A stretch of DNA of 64,000 nucleotides, from positions 2,356,001 through 2,420,000 of the forward strand of contig OZ059895.1 in the NCBI GenBank assembly GCA_964057225.1, read 5' to 3'. Below, one piece after another: positions 10,180 through 24,700 of this stretch. The number at the start of each line of letters is the position of its first letter. Within the stretch, counting starts at the first letter, position 1. The stretch is from Auanema rhodensis. Its lineage: Eukaryota > Nematoda > Chromadorea > Rhabditida > Rhabditidae. The notes beneath the pieces are model-generated. The model did no database searches. It was not told the DNA's origin and saw only the letters and a program-made list of their open reading frames with translations. The translations under genes were made by a program, and so were the position numbers.

Positions 10180-13100
10180 CATGGAAACTCACCATACACT
10201 AATGCATCATTTTTCAAACAATCATAACTAATTTGTGTATTTAGCGTTTTTCAATGTAGTATAGTGCATTCGATGCGGATTTTTAAGCTGCGTCGATCTG
10301 TGTTATCAGATTTGCGCTAGCTTAAAAATGCACCGAGATATCAACTGATATAAGTTCACACTTATATCCTCGATTTTCACCCTGAAGAATTAATTTTTTC
10401 GTTGAATAACATTGTCTATCGTCTTTGCCTTGAAAAATGGAATCTAAAAACATCTACTTTTTGCTAAATTATTTTGAAATTTTTGGAAAAAATTTTTGTC
10501 AAAATGTTTTTGGAAGCAATGTTGAGTGTACATGGAAACTCAACATACACTAATGCATCATTTTTCAAACGATCATAACTAATTTTTTTATCAAGCGTTT
10601 CTCAATGTAGTATAGTGCATTCGATGCGGATTTTTAAGCTGCGTCGATCTGTGTTATCAGATTTGCGCTAGCTTAAAAATGCACCGAGATATCAACTGAT
10701 ATAAGTTCACACTTATATCCTCGATTTTCACCCTGAAGAATTAATTTTTTCGTTGAATAACATTGTCCATCGTCTTTGCCTGGAAAAATGGAATCTAAAA
10801 ACATCTACTTTTTGCTAAATTATTTTGAAATTTTTCGAAAAAATTTTTGTCAAAATGTTTTTGGAAGCAATGTTGAGTGTACATGGAAACTCAACATACA
10901 CTAATGCATCATTTTTCAAACGATCATAACTAATTTTTGTATCAAGCGTTTCTCAATGTAGTATAGTGCATTCGATGCGAATTTTTAAGCTGCGTCGATC
11001 TGTGTTATCAGATTTGCGCTAGCTTAAAAATGCACCGAGATATCAACTGATATAAGTTCACACTTATATCCTCGATTTTCACCCTGAAGAATTAATTTTT
11101 TCGTTGAATAGCATTGTCCATCGTCTTTGCCTTGAAAAAAGGAATCTAAAAACATCTACTTTTTGCTAAATTATTTTGAAATTTTTCGAAAAAATTTTTG
11201 TCAAAATGTTTTTGGAAGCAATGTTGAGTGTACATGGAAACTCAACATACACTAATGCATCATTTTTCAAACGATCATAACTAATTTTTGTATCAAGCGT
11301 TTCTCGATGTAGTATAGTGCATTCGATGCGGATTTTTAAGCTGCGTCGATCTGTGTTATCAGATTTGCGCTAGCTTAAAAATGCACCGAGATATCAACTG
11401 ATATAAGTTCACACTTATATCCTCGATTTTCACCCTGAAGAATTAATTTTTTCGTTGAATAACATTGTCCATCGTCTTTGCCTGGAAAAATGGAATCTAA
11501 AAACATCTACTTTTTGCTAAATTATTTTGAAATTTTTCGAAAAAATTTTTGTCAAAATGTTTTTGGAAGCAATGTTGAGTGTACATGGAAACTCAACATA
11601 CACTAATGCATCATTTTTCAAACGATCATAACTAATTTTTTTATCAAGCGTTGCTCAATGTAGTATAGTGCATTCGATGCGAATTTTTAAGCTGCGTCGA
11701 TCTGTGTTATCAGATTTGCGCTAGCTTAAAAATGCACCGAGATATCAACTGATATAAGTTCACACTTATATCCTCGATTTTCACCCTGAAGAATTAATTT
11801 TTTCGTTGAATAGCATTGTCCATCGTCTTTGCCTTGAAAAAAGGAATCTAAAAACATCTACTTTTTGCTAAATTATTTTGAAATTTTTCGAAAAAATTTT
11901 TGTCAAAATGTTTTTGGAAGCAATGTTGAGTGTACATGGAAACTCAACATACACTAATGCATCATTTTTCAAACGATCATAACTAATTTTTGTATCAAGC
12001 GTTTCTCGATGTAGTATAGTGCATTCGATGCGGATTTTTAAGCTGCGTCGATCTGTGTTATCAGATTTGCGCTAGCTTAAAAATGCACCGAGATATCAAC
12101 TGATATAAGTTCACACTTATATCCTCGATTTTCACCCTGAAGAATTAATTTTTTCGTTGAATAACATTGTCCATCGTCTTTGCCTGGAAAAATGGAATCT
12201 AAAAACATCTACTTTTTGCTAAATTATTTTGAAATTTTTCGAAAAAATTTTTGTCAAAATGTTTTTGGAAGCAATGTTGAGTGTACATGGAAACTCAACA
12301 TACACTAATGCATCATTTTTCAAACGATCATAACTAATTTTTTTATCAAGCGTTGCTCAATGTAGTATAGTGCATTCGATGCGGATTTTTACGCTGCGTC
12401 GATCTGTGTTATCAGATTTGCGCTAGCTTAAAAATGCACCGAGATATCAACTGATATAAGTTCACACTTATATCCTCGATTTTCACCCTGAAGAATTAAT
12501 TTTTTCGTTGAATAACATTGTCCATCGTCTTTGCCTGGAAAAATGGAATCTAAAAACATCTACTTTTTGCTAAATTATTTTGAAATTTTTCGAAAAAATT
12601 TTTGTCAAAATGTTTTTGGAAGCAATGTTGAGTGTACATGGAAACTCACCATACACTAATGCATCATTTTTCAAACAATCATAACTAATTTGTGTATTAA
12701 GCGTTTTTCAATGTAGTATAGTGCATTCGATGCGGATTTTTAAGCTGCGTCGATCTGTGTTATCAGATTTGCGCTAGCTTAAAAATGCACCGAGATATCA
12801 ACTGATATAAGTTCACACTTATATCCTCGATTTTCACCCTGAAGAATTAATTTTTTCGTTGAATAACATTGTCTATCGTCTTTGCCTTGAAAAATGGAAT
12901 CTAAAAACATCTACTTTTTGCTAAATTATTTTGAAATTTTTGGAAAAAATTTTTGTCAAAATGTTTTTGGAAGCAATGTTGAGTGTACATGGAAACTCAA
13001 CATACACTAATGCATCATTTTTCAAACGATCATAACTAATTTTTTTATCAAGCGTTTCTCAATGTAGTATAGTGCATTCGATGCGGATTTTTAAGCTGCG

Positions 13101-13689
13101 TCGATCTGTGTTATCAGATTTGCGCTAGCTTAAAAATGCACCGAGATATCAACTGATATAAGTTCACACTTATATCCTCGATTTTCACCCTGAAGAATTA
13201 ATTTTTTCGTTGAATAACATTGTCCATCGTCTTTGCCTGGAAAAATGGAATCTAAAAACATCTACTTTTTGCTAAATTATTTTGAAATTTTTCGAAAAAA
13301 TTTTTGTCAAAATGTTTTTGGAAGCAATGTTGAGTGTACATGGAAACTCAACATACACTAATGCATCATTTTTCAAACAATCATAACTAATTTGTGTATT
13401 AAGCGTTTTTCAATGTAGTATAGTGCATTCGATGCGGATTTTTAAGCTGCGTCGATCTGTGTTATCAGATTTGCGCTAGCTTAAAAATGCACCGAGATAT
13501 CAACTGATATAAGTTCACACTTATATCCTCGATTTTCACCCTGAAGAATTGATTTTTTCGTTGAATAACATTGTCTATCGTCTTTGCCTTGAAAAATGGA
13601 ATCTAAAAACATCTACTTTTTGCTAAATTATCTTGAAATTTTTCGAAAAAATTTTTGTCAAAATGTTTTTGGAAGCAATGTTGAGTGTA
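10180..13689. repeat. Satellite copies 30-39, rearranged tetramer derivatives
   Basis: Type order is A, D, B-like, C, D/B hybrid, C, D, A, D, A'. Copies 30 and 37 share CTCACCATAC in place of CTCAACATAC. Copies 34 and 36 share GTTGCTC in place of GTTTCTC. Copy 32 is B with 62C. Copy 34 has a D-like 5' end (58T) but 99A, 230G and 259A of B. Copy 39 has G at 213 and C at 294, a combination otherwise met only past 32 kb. The order and shared private variants indicate several overlapping duplications. Confidence 0.86.
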
Positions 13690-16600
13690 CATGGAAACTC
13701 AACATACACTAATGCATCATTTTTCAAACAATCATAACTAATTTGTGTATTAAGCGTTTTTCAATGTAGTATAGTGCATTCGATGCGGATTTTTAAGCTG
13801 CGTCGATCTGTGTTATCAGATTTGCGCTAGCTTAAAAATGCACCGAGATATCAACTGATATAAGTTCACACTTATATCCTCGATTTTCACCCTGAAGAAT
13901 TAATTTTTTCGTTGAATAACATTGTCTATCGTCTTTGCCTTGAAAAATGGAATCTAAAAACATCTACTTTTTGCTAAATTATTTTGAAATTTTTGGAAAA
14001 AATTTTTGTCAAAATGTTTTTGGAAGCAATGTTGAGTGTACATGGAAACTCAACATACACTAATGCATCATTTTTCAAACGATCATAACTAATTTTTGTA
14101 TTAAGCGTTTCTCAATGTAGTATAGTGCATTCGATGCGAATTTTTAAGCTGCGTCGATCTGTGTTATCAGATTTGCGCTAGCTTAAAAATGCACCGAGAT
14201 ATCAACTGATATAAGTTCACACTTATATCCTCGATTTTCACCCTGAAGAATTAATTTTTTCGTTGAATAGCATTGTCCATCGTCTTTGCCTTGAAAAAAG
14301 GAATCTAAAAACATCTACTTTTTGCTAAATTATTTTGAAATTTTTCGAAAAAATTTTTGTCAAAATGTTTTTGGAAGCAATGTTGAGTGTACATGGAAAC
14401 TCAACATACACTAATGCATCATTTTTCAAACGATCATAACTAATTTTTGTATCAAGCGTTTCTCGATGTAGTATAGTGCATTCGATGCGGATTTTTAAGC
14501 TGCGTCGATCTGTGTTATCAGATTTGCGCTAGCTTAAAAATGCACCGAGATATCAACTGATATAAGTTCACACTTATATCCTCGATTTTCACCCTGAAGA
14601 ATTAATTTTTTCGTTGAATAACATTGTCCATCGTCTTTGCCTGGAAAAATGGAATCTAAAAACATCTACTTTTTGCTAAATTATTTTGAAATTTTTCGAA
14701 AAAATTTTTGTCAAAATGTTTTTGGAAGCAATGTTGAGTGTACATGGAAACTCAACATACACTAATGCATCATTTTTCAAACAATCATAACTAATTTGTG
14801 TATTAAGCGTTTTTCAATGTAGTATAGTGCATTCGATGCGGATTTTTAAGCTGCGTCGATCTGTGTTATCAGATTTGCGCTAGCTTAAAAATGCACCGAG
14901 ATATCAACTGATATAAGTTCACACTTATATCCTCGATTTTCACCCTGAAGAATTAATTTTTTCGTTGAATAACATTGTCCATCGTCTTTGCCTGGAAAAA
15001 TGGAATCTAAAAACATCTACTTTTTGCTAAATTATTTTGAAATTTTTCGAAAAAATTTTTGTCAAAATGTTTTTGGAAGCAATGTTGAGTGTACATGGAA
15101 ACTCAACATACACTAATGCATCATTTTTCAAACAATCATAACTAATTTGTGTATTAAGCGTTTTTCAATGTAGTATAGTGCATTCGATGCGGATTTTTAA
15201 GCTGCGTCGATCTGTGTTATCAGATTTGCGCTAGCTTAAAAATGCACCGAGATATCAACTGATATAAGTTCACACTTATATCCTCGATTTTCACCCTGAA
15301 GAATTAATTTTTTCGTTGAATAACATTGTCTATCGTCTTTGCCTTGAAAAATGGAATCTAAAAACATCTACTTTTTGCTAAATTATTTTGAAATTTTTGG
15401 AAAAAATTTTTGTCAAAATGTTTTTGGAAGCAATGTTGAGTGTACATGGAAACTCAACATACACTAATGCATCATTTTTCAAACGATCATAACTAATTTT
15501 TTTATCAAGCGTTTCTCAATGTAGTATAGTGCATTCGATGCGGATTTTTAAGCTGCGTCGATCTGTGTTATCAGATTTGCGCTAGCTTAAAAATGCACCG
15601 AGATATCAACTGATATAAGTTCACACTTATATCCTCGATTTTCACCCTGAAGAATTAATTTTTTCGTTGAATAACATTGTCCATCGTCTTTGCCTGGAAA
15701 AATGGAATCTAAAAACATCTACTTTTTGCTAAATTATTTTGAAATTTTTCGAAAAAATTTTTGTCAAAATGTTTTTGGAAGCAATGTTGAGTGTACATGG
15801 AAACTCAACATACACTAATGCATCATTTTTCAAACGATCATAACTAATTTTTGTATCAAGCGTTTCTCGATGTAGTATAGTGCATTCGATGCGGATTTTT
15901 AAGCTGCGTCGATCTGTGTTATCAGATTTGCGCTAGCTTAAAAATGCACCGAGATATCAACTGATATAAGTTCACACTTATATCCTCGATTTTCACCCTG
16001 AAGAATTAATTTTTTCGTTGAATAACATTGTCCATCGTCTTTGCCTGGAAAAATGGAATCTAAAAACATCTACTTTTTGCTAAATTATTTTGAAATTTTT
16101 CGAAAAAATTTTTGTCAAAATGTTTTTGGAAGCAATGTTGAGTGTACATGGAAACTCAACATACACTAATGCATCATTTTTCAAACGATCATAACTAATT
16201 TTTTTATCAAGCGTTTCTCAATGTAGTATAGTGCATTCGATGCGGATTTTTAAGCTGCGTCGATCTGTGTTATCAGATTTGCGCTAGCTTAAAAATGCAC
16301 CGAGATATCAACTGATATAAGTTCACACTTATATCCTCGATTTTCACCCTGAAGAATTAATTTTTTCGTTGAATAACATTGTCCATCGTCTTTGCCTGGA
16401 AAAATGGAATCTAAAAACATCTACTTTTTGCTAAATTATTTTGAAATTTTTCGAAAAAATTTTTGTCAAAATGTTTTTGGAAGCAATGTTGAGTGTACAT
16501 GGAAACTCAACATACACTAATGCATCATTTTTCAAACAATCATAACTAATTTGTGTATTAAGCGTTTTTCAATGTAGTATAGTGCATTCGATGCGGATTT

Positions 16601-17199
16601 TTAAGCTGCGTCGATCTGTGTTATCAGATTTGCGCTAGCTTAAAAATGCACCGAGATATCAACTGATATAAGTTCACACTTATATCCTCGATTTTCACCC
16701 TGAAGAATTAATTTTTTCGTTGAATAACATTGTCCATCGTCTTTGCCTGGAAAAATGGAATCTAAAAACATCTACTTTTTGCTAAATTATTTTGAAATTT
16801 TTCGAAAAAATTTTTGTCAAAATGTTTTTGGAAGCAATGTTGAGTGTACATGGAAACTCAACATACACTAATGCATCATTTTTCAAACAATCATAACTAA
16901 TTTGTGTATTAAGCGTTTTTCAATGTAGTATAGTGCATTCGATGCGGATTTTTAAGCTGCGTCGATCTGTGTTATCAGATTTGCGCTAGCTTAAAAATGC
17001 ACCGAGATATCAACTGATATAAGTTCACACTTATATCCTCGATTTTCACCCTGAAGAATTAATTTTTTCGTTGAATAACATTGTCCATCGTCTTTGCCTG
17101 GAAAAATGGAATCTAAAAACATCTACTTTTTGCTAAATTATTTTGAAATTTTTCGAAAAAATTTTTGTCAAAATGTTTTTGGAAGCAATGTTGAGTGTA
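13690..17199. repeat. Satellite copies 40-49, A-B-C-E then mixed order
   Basis: Type order is A, B, C, E, A, D, C, D, E, E. Copies 40-43 are a tetramer whose last member is E rather than D. B is missing from the rest of the block, and C and D alternate. I saw no indel and no private variant of note here. Confidence 0.86.
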
Positions 17200-20100
17200 C
17201 ATGGAAACTCAACATACACTAATGCATCATTTTTCAAACAATCATAACTAATTTGTGTATTAAGCGTTTCTCAATGTAGTATAGTGCATTCGATGCGGAT
17301 TTTTAAGCTGCGTCGATCTGTGTTATCAGATTTGCGCTAGCTTAAAAATGCACCGAGATATCAACTGATATAAGTTCACACTTATATCCTCGATTTTCAC
17401 CCTGAAGAATTAATTTTTTCGTTGAATAACATTGTCCATCGTCTTTGCCTGGAAAAATGGAATCTAAAAACATCTACTTTTTGCTAAATTATTTTGAAAT
17501 TTTTCGAAAAAATTTTTGTCAAAATGTTTTTGGAAGCAATGTTGAGTGTACATGGAAACTCAACATACACTAATGCATCATTTTTCAAACAATCATAACT
17601 AATTTGTGTATTAAGCGTTTTTCAATGTAGTATAGTGCATTCGATGCGGATTTTTAAGCTGCGTCGATCTGTGTTATCAGATTTGCGCTAGCTTAAAAAT
17701 GCACCGAGATATCAACTGATATAAGTTCACACTTATATCCTCGATTTTCACCCTGAAGAATTAATTTTTTCGTTGAATAACATTGTCTATCGTCTTTGCC
17801 TTGAAAAATGGAATCTAAAAACATCTACTTTTTGCTAAATTATTTTGAAATTTTTGGAAAAAATTTTTGTCAAAATGTTTTTGGAAGCAATGTTGAGTGT
17901 ACATGGAAACTCAACATACACTAATGCATCATTTTTCAAACGATCATAACTAATTTTTTTATCAAGCGTTTCTCAATGTAGTATAGTGCATTCGATGCGG
18001 ATTTTTAAGCTGCGTCGATCTGTGTTATCAGATTTGCGCTAGCTTAAAAATGCACCGAGATATCAACTGATATAAGTTCACACTTATATCCTCGATTTTC
18101 ACCCTGAAGAATTAATTTTTTCGTTGAATAACATTGTCCATCGTCTTTGCCTGGAAAAATGGAATCTAAAAACATCTACTTTTTGCTAAATTATTTTGAA
18201 ATTTTTCGAAAAAATTTTTGTCAAAATGTTTTTGGAAGCAATGTTGAGTGTACATGGAAACTCAACATACACTAATGCATCATTTTTCAAACGATCATAA
18301 CTAATTTTTGTATCAAGCGTTTCTCAATGTAGTATAGTGCATTCGATGCGGATTTTTAAGCTGCGTCGATCTGTGTTATCAGATTTGCGCTAGCTTAAAA
18401 ATGCACCGAGATATCAACTGATATAAGTTCACACTTATATCCTCGATTTTCACCCTGAAGAATTAATTTTTTCGTTGAATAACATTGTCCATCGTCTTTG
18501 CCTGGAAAAATGGAATCTAAAAACATCTACTTTTTGCTAAATTATTTTGAAATTTTTCGAAAAAATTTTTGTCAAAATGTTTTTGGAAGCAATGTTGAGT
18601 GTACATGGAAACTCAACATACACTAATGCATCATTTTTCAAACAATCATAACTAATTTGTGTATTAAGCGTTTTTCAATGTAGTATAGTGCATTCGATGC
18701 GGATTTTTAAGCTGCGTCGATCTGTGTTATCAGATTTGCGCTAGCTTAAAAATGCACCGAGATATCAACTGATATAAGTTCACACTTATATCCTCGATTT
18801 TCACCCTGAAGAATTAATTTTTTCGTTGAATAACATTGTCTATCGTCTTTGCCTTGAAAAATGGAATCTAAAAACATCTACTTTTTGCTAAATTATTTTG
18901 AAATTTTTTGAAAAAATTTTTGTCAAAATGTTTTTGGAAGCAATGTTGAGTGTACATGGAAACTCAACATACACTAATGCATCATTTTTCAAACGATCAT
19001 AACTAATTTTTTTATCAAGCGTTTCTCAATGTAGTATAGTGCATTCGATGCGGATTTTTAAGCTGCGTCGATCTGTGTTATCAGATTTGCGCTAGCTTAA
19101 AAATGCACCGAGATATCAACTGATATAAGTTCACACTTATATCCTCGATTTTCACCCTGAAGAATTAATTTTTTCGTTGAATAACATTGTCCATCGTCTT
19201 TGCCTGGAAAAATGGAATCTAAAAACATCTACTTTTTGCTAAATTATTTTGAAATTTTTCGAAAAAATTTTTGTCAAAATGTTTTTGGAAGCAATGTTGA
19301 GTGTACATGGAAACTCAACATACACTAATGCATCATTTTTCAAACAATCATAACTAATTTGTGTATTAAGCGTTTTTCAATGTAGTATAGTGCATTCGAT
19401 GCGGATTTTTAAGCTGCGTCGATCTGTGTTATCAGATTTGCGCTAGCTTAAAAATGCACCGAGATATCAACTGATATAAGTTCACACTTATATCCTCGAT
19501 TTTCACCCTGAAGAATTAATTTTTTCGTTGAATAACATTGTCTATCGTCTTTGCCTTGAAAAATGGAATCTAAAAACATCTACTTTTTGCTAAATTATTT
19601 TGAAATTTTTGGAAAAAATTTTTGTCAAAATGTTTTTGGAAGCAATGTTGAGTGTACATGGAAACTCAACATACACTAATGCATCATTTTTCAAACGATC
19701 ATAACTAATTTTTGTATTAAGCGTTTCTCAATGTAGTATAGTGCATTCGATGCGAATTTTTAAGCTGCGTCGATCTGTGTTATCAGATTTGCGCTAGCTT
19801 AAAAATACACCGAGATATCAACTGATATAAGTTCACACTTATATCCTCGATTTTCACCCTGAAGAATTAATTTTTTCGTTGAATAGCATTGTCCATCGTC
19901 TTTGCCTTGAAAAAAGGAATCTAAAAACATCTACTTTTTGCTAAATTATTTTGAAATTTTTCGAAAAAATTTTTGTCAAAATGTTTTTGGAAGCAATGTT
20001 GAGTGTACATGGAAACTCAACATACACTAATGCATCATTTTTCAAACGATCATAACTAATTTTTGTATCAAGCGTTTCTCGATGTAGTATAGTGCATTCG

Positions 20101-21060
20101 ATGCGGATTTTTAAGCTGCGTCGATCTGTGTTATCAGATTTGCGCTAGCTTAAAAATGCACCGAGATATCAACTGATATAAGTTCACACTTATATCCTCG
20201 ATTTTCACCCTGAAGAATTAATTTTTTCGTTGAATAACATTGTCCATCGTCTTTGCCTGGAAAAATGGAATCTAAAAACATCTACTTTTTGCTAAATTAT
20301 TTTGAAATTTTTCGAAAAAATTTTTGTCAAAATGTTTTTGGAAGCAATGTTGAGTGTACATGGAAACTCAACATACACTAATGCATCATTTTTCAAACGA
20401 TCATAACTAATTTTTTTATCAAGCGTTTCTCAATGTAGTATAGTGCATTCGATGCGGATTTTTAAGCTGCGTCGATCTGTGTTATCAGATTTGCGCTAGC
20501 TTAAAAATGCACCGAGATATCAACTGATATAAGTTCACACTTATATCCTCGATTTTCACCCTGAAGAATTAATTTTTTCGTTGAATAACATTGTCCATCG
20601 TCTTTGCCTGGAAAAATGGAATCTAAAAACATCTACTTTTTGCTAAATTATTTTGAAATTTTTCGAAAAAATTTTTGTCAAAATGTTTTTGGAAGCAATG
20701 TTGAGTGTACATGGAAACTCAACATACACTAATGCATCATTTTTCAAACAATCATAACTAATTTGTGTATTAAGCGTTTTTCAATGTAGTATAGTGCATT
20801 CGATGCGGATTTTTAAGCTGCGTCGATCTGTGTTATCAGATTTGCGCTAGCTTAAAAATGCACCGAGATATCAACTGATATAAGTTCACACTTATATCCT
20901 CGATTTTCACCCTGAAGAATTAATTTTTTCGTTGAATAACATTGTCTATCGTCTTTGCCTTGAAAAATGGAATCTAAAAACATCTACTTTTTGCTAAATT
21001 ATTTTGAAATTTTTGGAAAAAATTTTTGTCAAAATGTTTTTGGAAGCAATGTTGAGTGTA
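17200..21060. repeat. Satellite copies 50-60, left member of a 13-copy-offset duplication
   Basis: Type order is E with 71C, A, D, C', A, D, A, B, C, D, A. The same order recurs 4563 bp downstream in copies 63-73. Private markers confirm it: the E copy with 71C begins both blocks (copies 50 and 63), and the B copy has AAAAATACACC, with A at 19807 and again at 24370. Copy 54 has T at 306, and its partner copy 67 has C there, consistent with a CpG to TpG change after or between the duplications. Confidence 0.88.
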
Positions 21061-21762
21061 CATGGAAACTCAACATACACTAATGCATCATTTTTCAAAC
21101 GATCATAACTAATTTTTGTATTAAGCGTTTCTCAATGTAGTATAGTGCATTCGATGCGAATTTTTAAGCTGCGTCGATCTGTGTTATCAGATTTGCGCTA
21201 GCTTAAAAATGCACCGAGATATCAACTGATATAAGTTCACACTTATATCCTCGATTTTCACCCTGAAGAATTAATTTTTTCGTTGAATAACATTGTCCAT
21301 CGTCTTTGCCTGGAAAAATGGAATCTAAAAACATCTACTTTTTGCTAAATTATTTTGAAATTTTTCGAAAAAATTTTTGTCAAAATGTTTTTGGAAGCAA
21401 TGTTGAGTGTACATGGAAACTCAACATACACTAATGCATCATTTTTCAAACGATCATAACTAATTTTTTTATCAAGCGTTTCTCAATGTAGTATAGTGCA
21501 TTCGATGCGGATTTTTAAGCTGCGTCGATCTGTGTTATCAGATTTGCGCTAGCTTAAAAATGCACCGAGATATCAACTGATATAAGTTCACACTTATATC
21601 CTCGATTTTCACCCTGAAGAATTAATTTTTTCGTTGAATAACATTGTCCATCGTCTTTGCCTGGAAAAATGGAATCTAAAAACATCTACTTTTTGCTAAA
21701 TTATTTTGAAATTTTTCGAAAAAATTTTTGTCAAAATGTTTTTGGAAGCAATGTTGAGTGTA
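21061..21762. repeat. Satellite copies 61-62, hybrid monomer and D at a duplication junction
   Basis: Copy 61 starts as B (41G, 62T, 99A) and ends as C/D (230A, 252G, 259T). The switch lies between positions 99 and 230, which includes the invariant dyad. It sits directly between the two members of the 13-copy-offset duplication, so it is a good candidate for the crossover monomer. Copy 62 is an ordinary D. Confidence 0.82.
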
Positions 21763-24700
21763 CATGGAAACTCAACATACACTAATGCATCATTTTTCAA
21801 ACAATCATAACTAATTTGTGTATTAAGCGTTTCTCAATGTAGTATAGTGCATTCGATGCGGATTTTTAAGCTGCGTCGATCTGTGTTATCAGATTTGCGC
21901 TAGCTTAAAAATGCACCGAGATATCAACTGATATAAGTTCACACTTATATCCTCGATTTTCACCCTGAAGAATTAATTTTTTCGTTGAATAACATTGTCC
22001 ATCGTCTTTGCCTGGAAAAATGGAATCTAAAAACATCTACTTTTTGCTAAATTATTTTGAAATTTTTCGAAAAAATTTTTGTCAAAATGTTTTTGGAAGC
22101 AATGTTGAGTGTACATGGAAACTCAACATACACTAATGCATCATTTTTCAAACAATCATAACTAATTTGTGTATTAAGCGTTTTTCAATGTAGTATAGTG
22201 CATTCGATGCGGATTTTTAAGCTGCGTCGATCTGTGTTATCAGATTTGCGCTAGCTTAAAAATGCACCGAGATATCAACTGATATAAGTTCACACTTATA
22301 TCCTCGATTTTCACCCTGAAGAATTAATTTTTTCGTTGAATAACATTGTCTATCGTCTTTGCCTTGAAAAATGGAATCTAAAAACATCTACTTTTTGCTA
22401 AATTATTTTGAAATTTTTGGAAAAAATTTTTGTCAAAATGTTTTTGGAAGCAATGTTGAGTGTACATGGAAACTCAACATACACTAATGCATCATTTTTC
22501 AAACGATCATAACTAATTTTTTTATCAAGCGTTTCTCAATGTAGTATAGTGCATTCGATGCGGATTTTTAAGCTGCGTCGATCTGTGTTATCAGATTTGC
22601 GCTAGCTTAAAAATGCACCGAGATATCAACTGATATAAGTTCACACTTATATCCTCGATTTTCACCCTGAAGAATTAATTTTTTCGTTGAATAACATTGT
22701 CCATCGTCTTTGCCTGGAAAAATGGAATCTAAAAACATCTACTTTTTGCTAAATTATTTTGAAATTTTTCGAAAAAATTTTTGTCAAAATGTTTTTGGAA
22801 GCAATGTTGAGTGTACATGGAAACTCAACATACACTAATGCATCATTTTTCAAACGATCATAACTAATTTTTGTATCAAGCGTTTCTCAATGTAGTATAG
22901 TGCATTCGATGCGGATTTTTAAGCTGCGTCGATCTGTGTTATCAGATTTGCGCTAGCTTAAAAATGCACCGAGATATCAACTGATATAAGTTCACACTTA
23001 TATCCTCGATTTTCACCCTGAAGAATTAATTTTTTCGTTGAATAACATTGTCCATCGTCTTTGCCTGGAAAAATGGAATCTAAAAACATCTACTTTTTGC
23101 TAAATTATTTTGAAATTTTTCGAAAAAATTTTTGTCAAAATGTTTTTGGAAGCAATGTTGAGTGTACATGGAAACTCAACATACACTAATGCATCATTTT
23201 TCAAACAATCATAACTAATTTGTGTATTAAGCGTTTTTCAATGTAGTATAGTGCATTCGATGCGGATTTTTAAGCTGCGTCGATCTGTGTTATCAGATTT
23301 GCGCTAGCTTAAAAATGCACCGAGATATCAACTGATATAAGTTCACACTTATATCCTCGATTTTCACCCTGAAGAATTAATTTTTTCGTTGAATAACATT
23401 GTCTATCGTCTTTGCCTTGAAAAATGGAATCTAAAAACATCTACTTTTTGCTAAATTATTTTGAAATTTTTCGAAAAAATTTTTGTCAAAATGTTTTTGG
23501 AAGCAATGTTGAGTGTACATGGAAACTCAACATACACTAATGCATCATTTTTCAAACGATCATAACTAATTTTTTTATCAAGCGTTTCTCAATGTAGTAT
23601 AGTGCATTCGATGCGGATTTTTAAGCTGCGTCGATCTGTGTTATCAGATTTGCGCTAGCTTAAAAATGCACCGAGATATCAACTGATATAAGTTCACACT
23701 TATATCCTCGATTTTCACCCTGAAGAATTAATTTTTTCGTTGAATAACATTGTCCATCGTCTTTGCCTGGAAAAATGGAATCTAAAAACATCTACTTTTT
23801 GCTAAATTATTTTGAAATTTTTCGAAAAAATTTTTGTCAAAATGTTTTTGGAAGCAATGTTGAGTGTACATGGAAACTCAACATACACTAATGCATCATT
23901 TTTCAAACAATCATAACTAATTTGTGTATTAAGCGTTTTTCAATGTAGTATAGTGCATTCGATGCGGATTTTTAAGCTGCGTCGATCTGTGTTATCAGAT
24001 TTGCGCTAGCTTAAAAATGCACCGAGATATCAACTGATATAAGTTCACACTTATATCCTCGATTTTCACCCTGAAGAATTAATTTTTTCGTTGAATAACA
24101 TTGTCTATCGTCTTTGCCTTGAAAAATGGAATCTAAAAACATCTACTTTTTGCTAAATTATTCTGAAATTTTTGGAAAAAATTTTTGTCAAAATGTTTTT
24201 GGAAGCAATGTTGAGTGTACATGGAAACTCAACATACACTAATGCATCATTTTTCAAACGATCATAACTAATTTTTGTATTAAGCGTTTCTCAATGTAGT
24301 ATAGTGCATTCGATGCGAATTTTTAAGCTGCGTCGATCTGTGTTATCAGATTTGCGCTAGCTTAAAAATACACCGAGATATCAACTGATATAAGTTCACA
24401 CTTATATCCTCGATTTTCACCCTGAAGAATTAATTTTTTCGTTGAATAGCATTGTCCATCGTCTTTGCCTTGAAAAAAGGAATCTAAAAACATCTACTTT
24501 TTGCTAAATTATTTTGAAATTTTTCGAAAAAATTTTTGTCAAAATGTTTTTGGAAGCAATGTTGAGTGTACATGGAAACTCAACATACACTAATGCATCA
24601 TTTTTCAAACGATCATAACTAATTTTTGTATCAAGCGTTTCTCGATGTAGTATAGTGCATTCGATGCGGATTTTTAAGCTGCGTCGATCTGTGTTATCAG

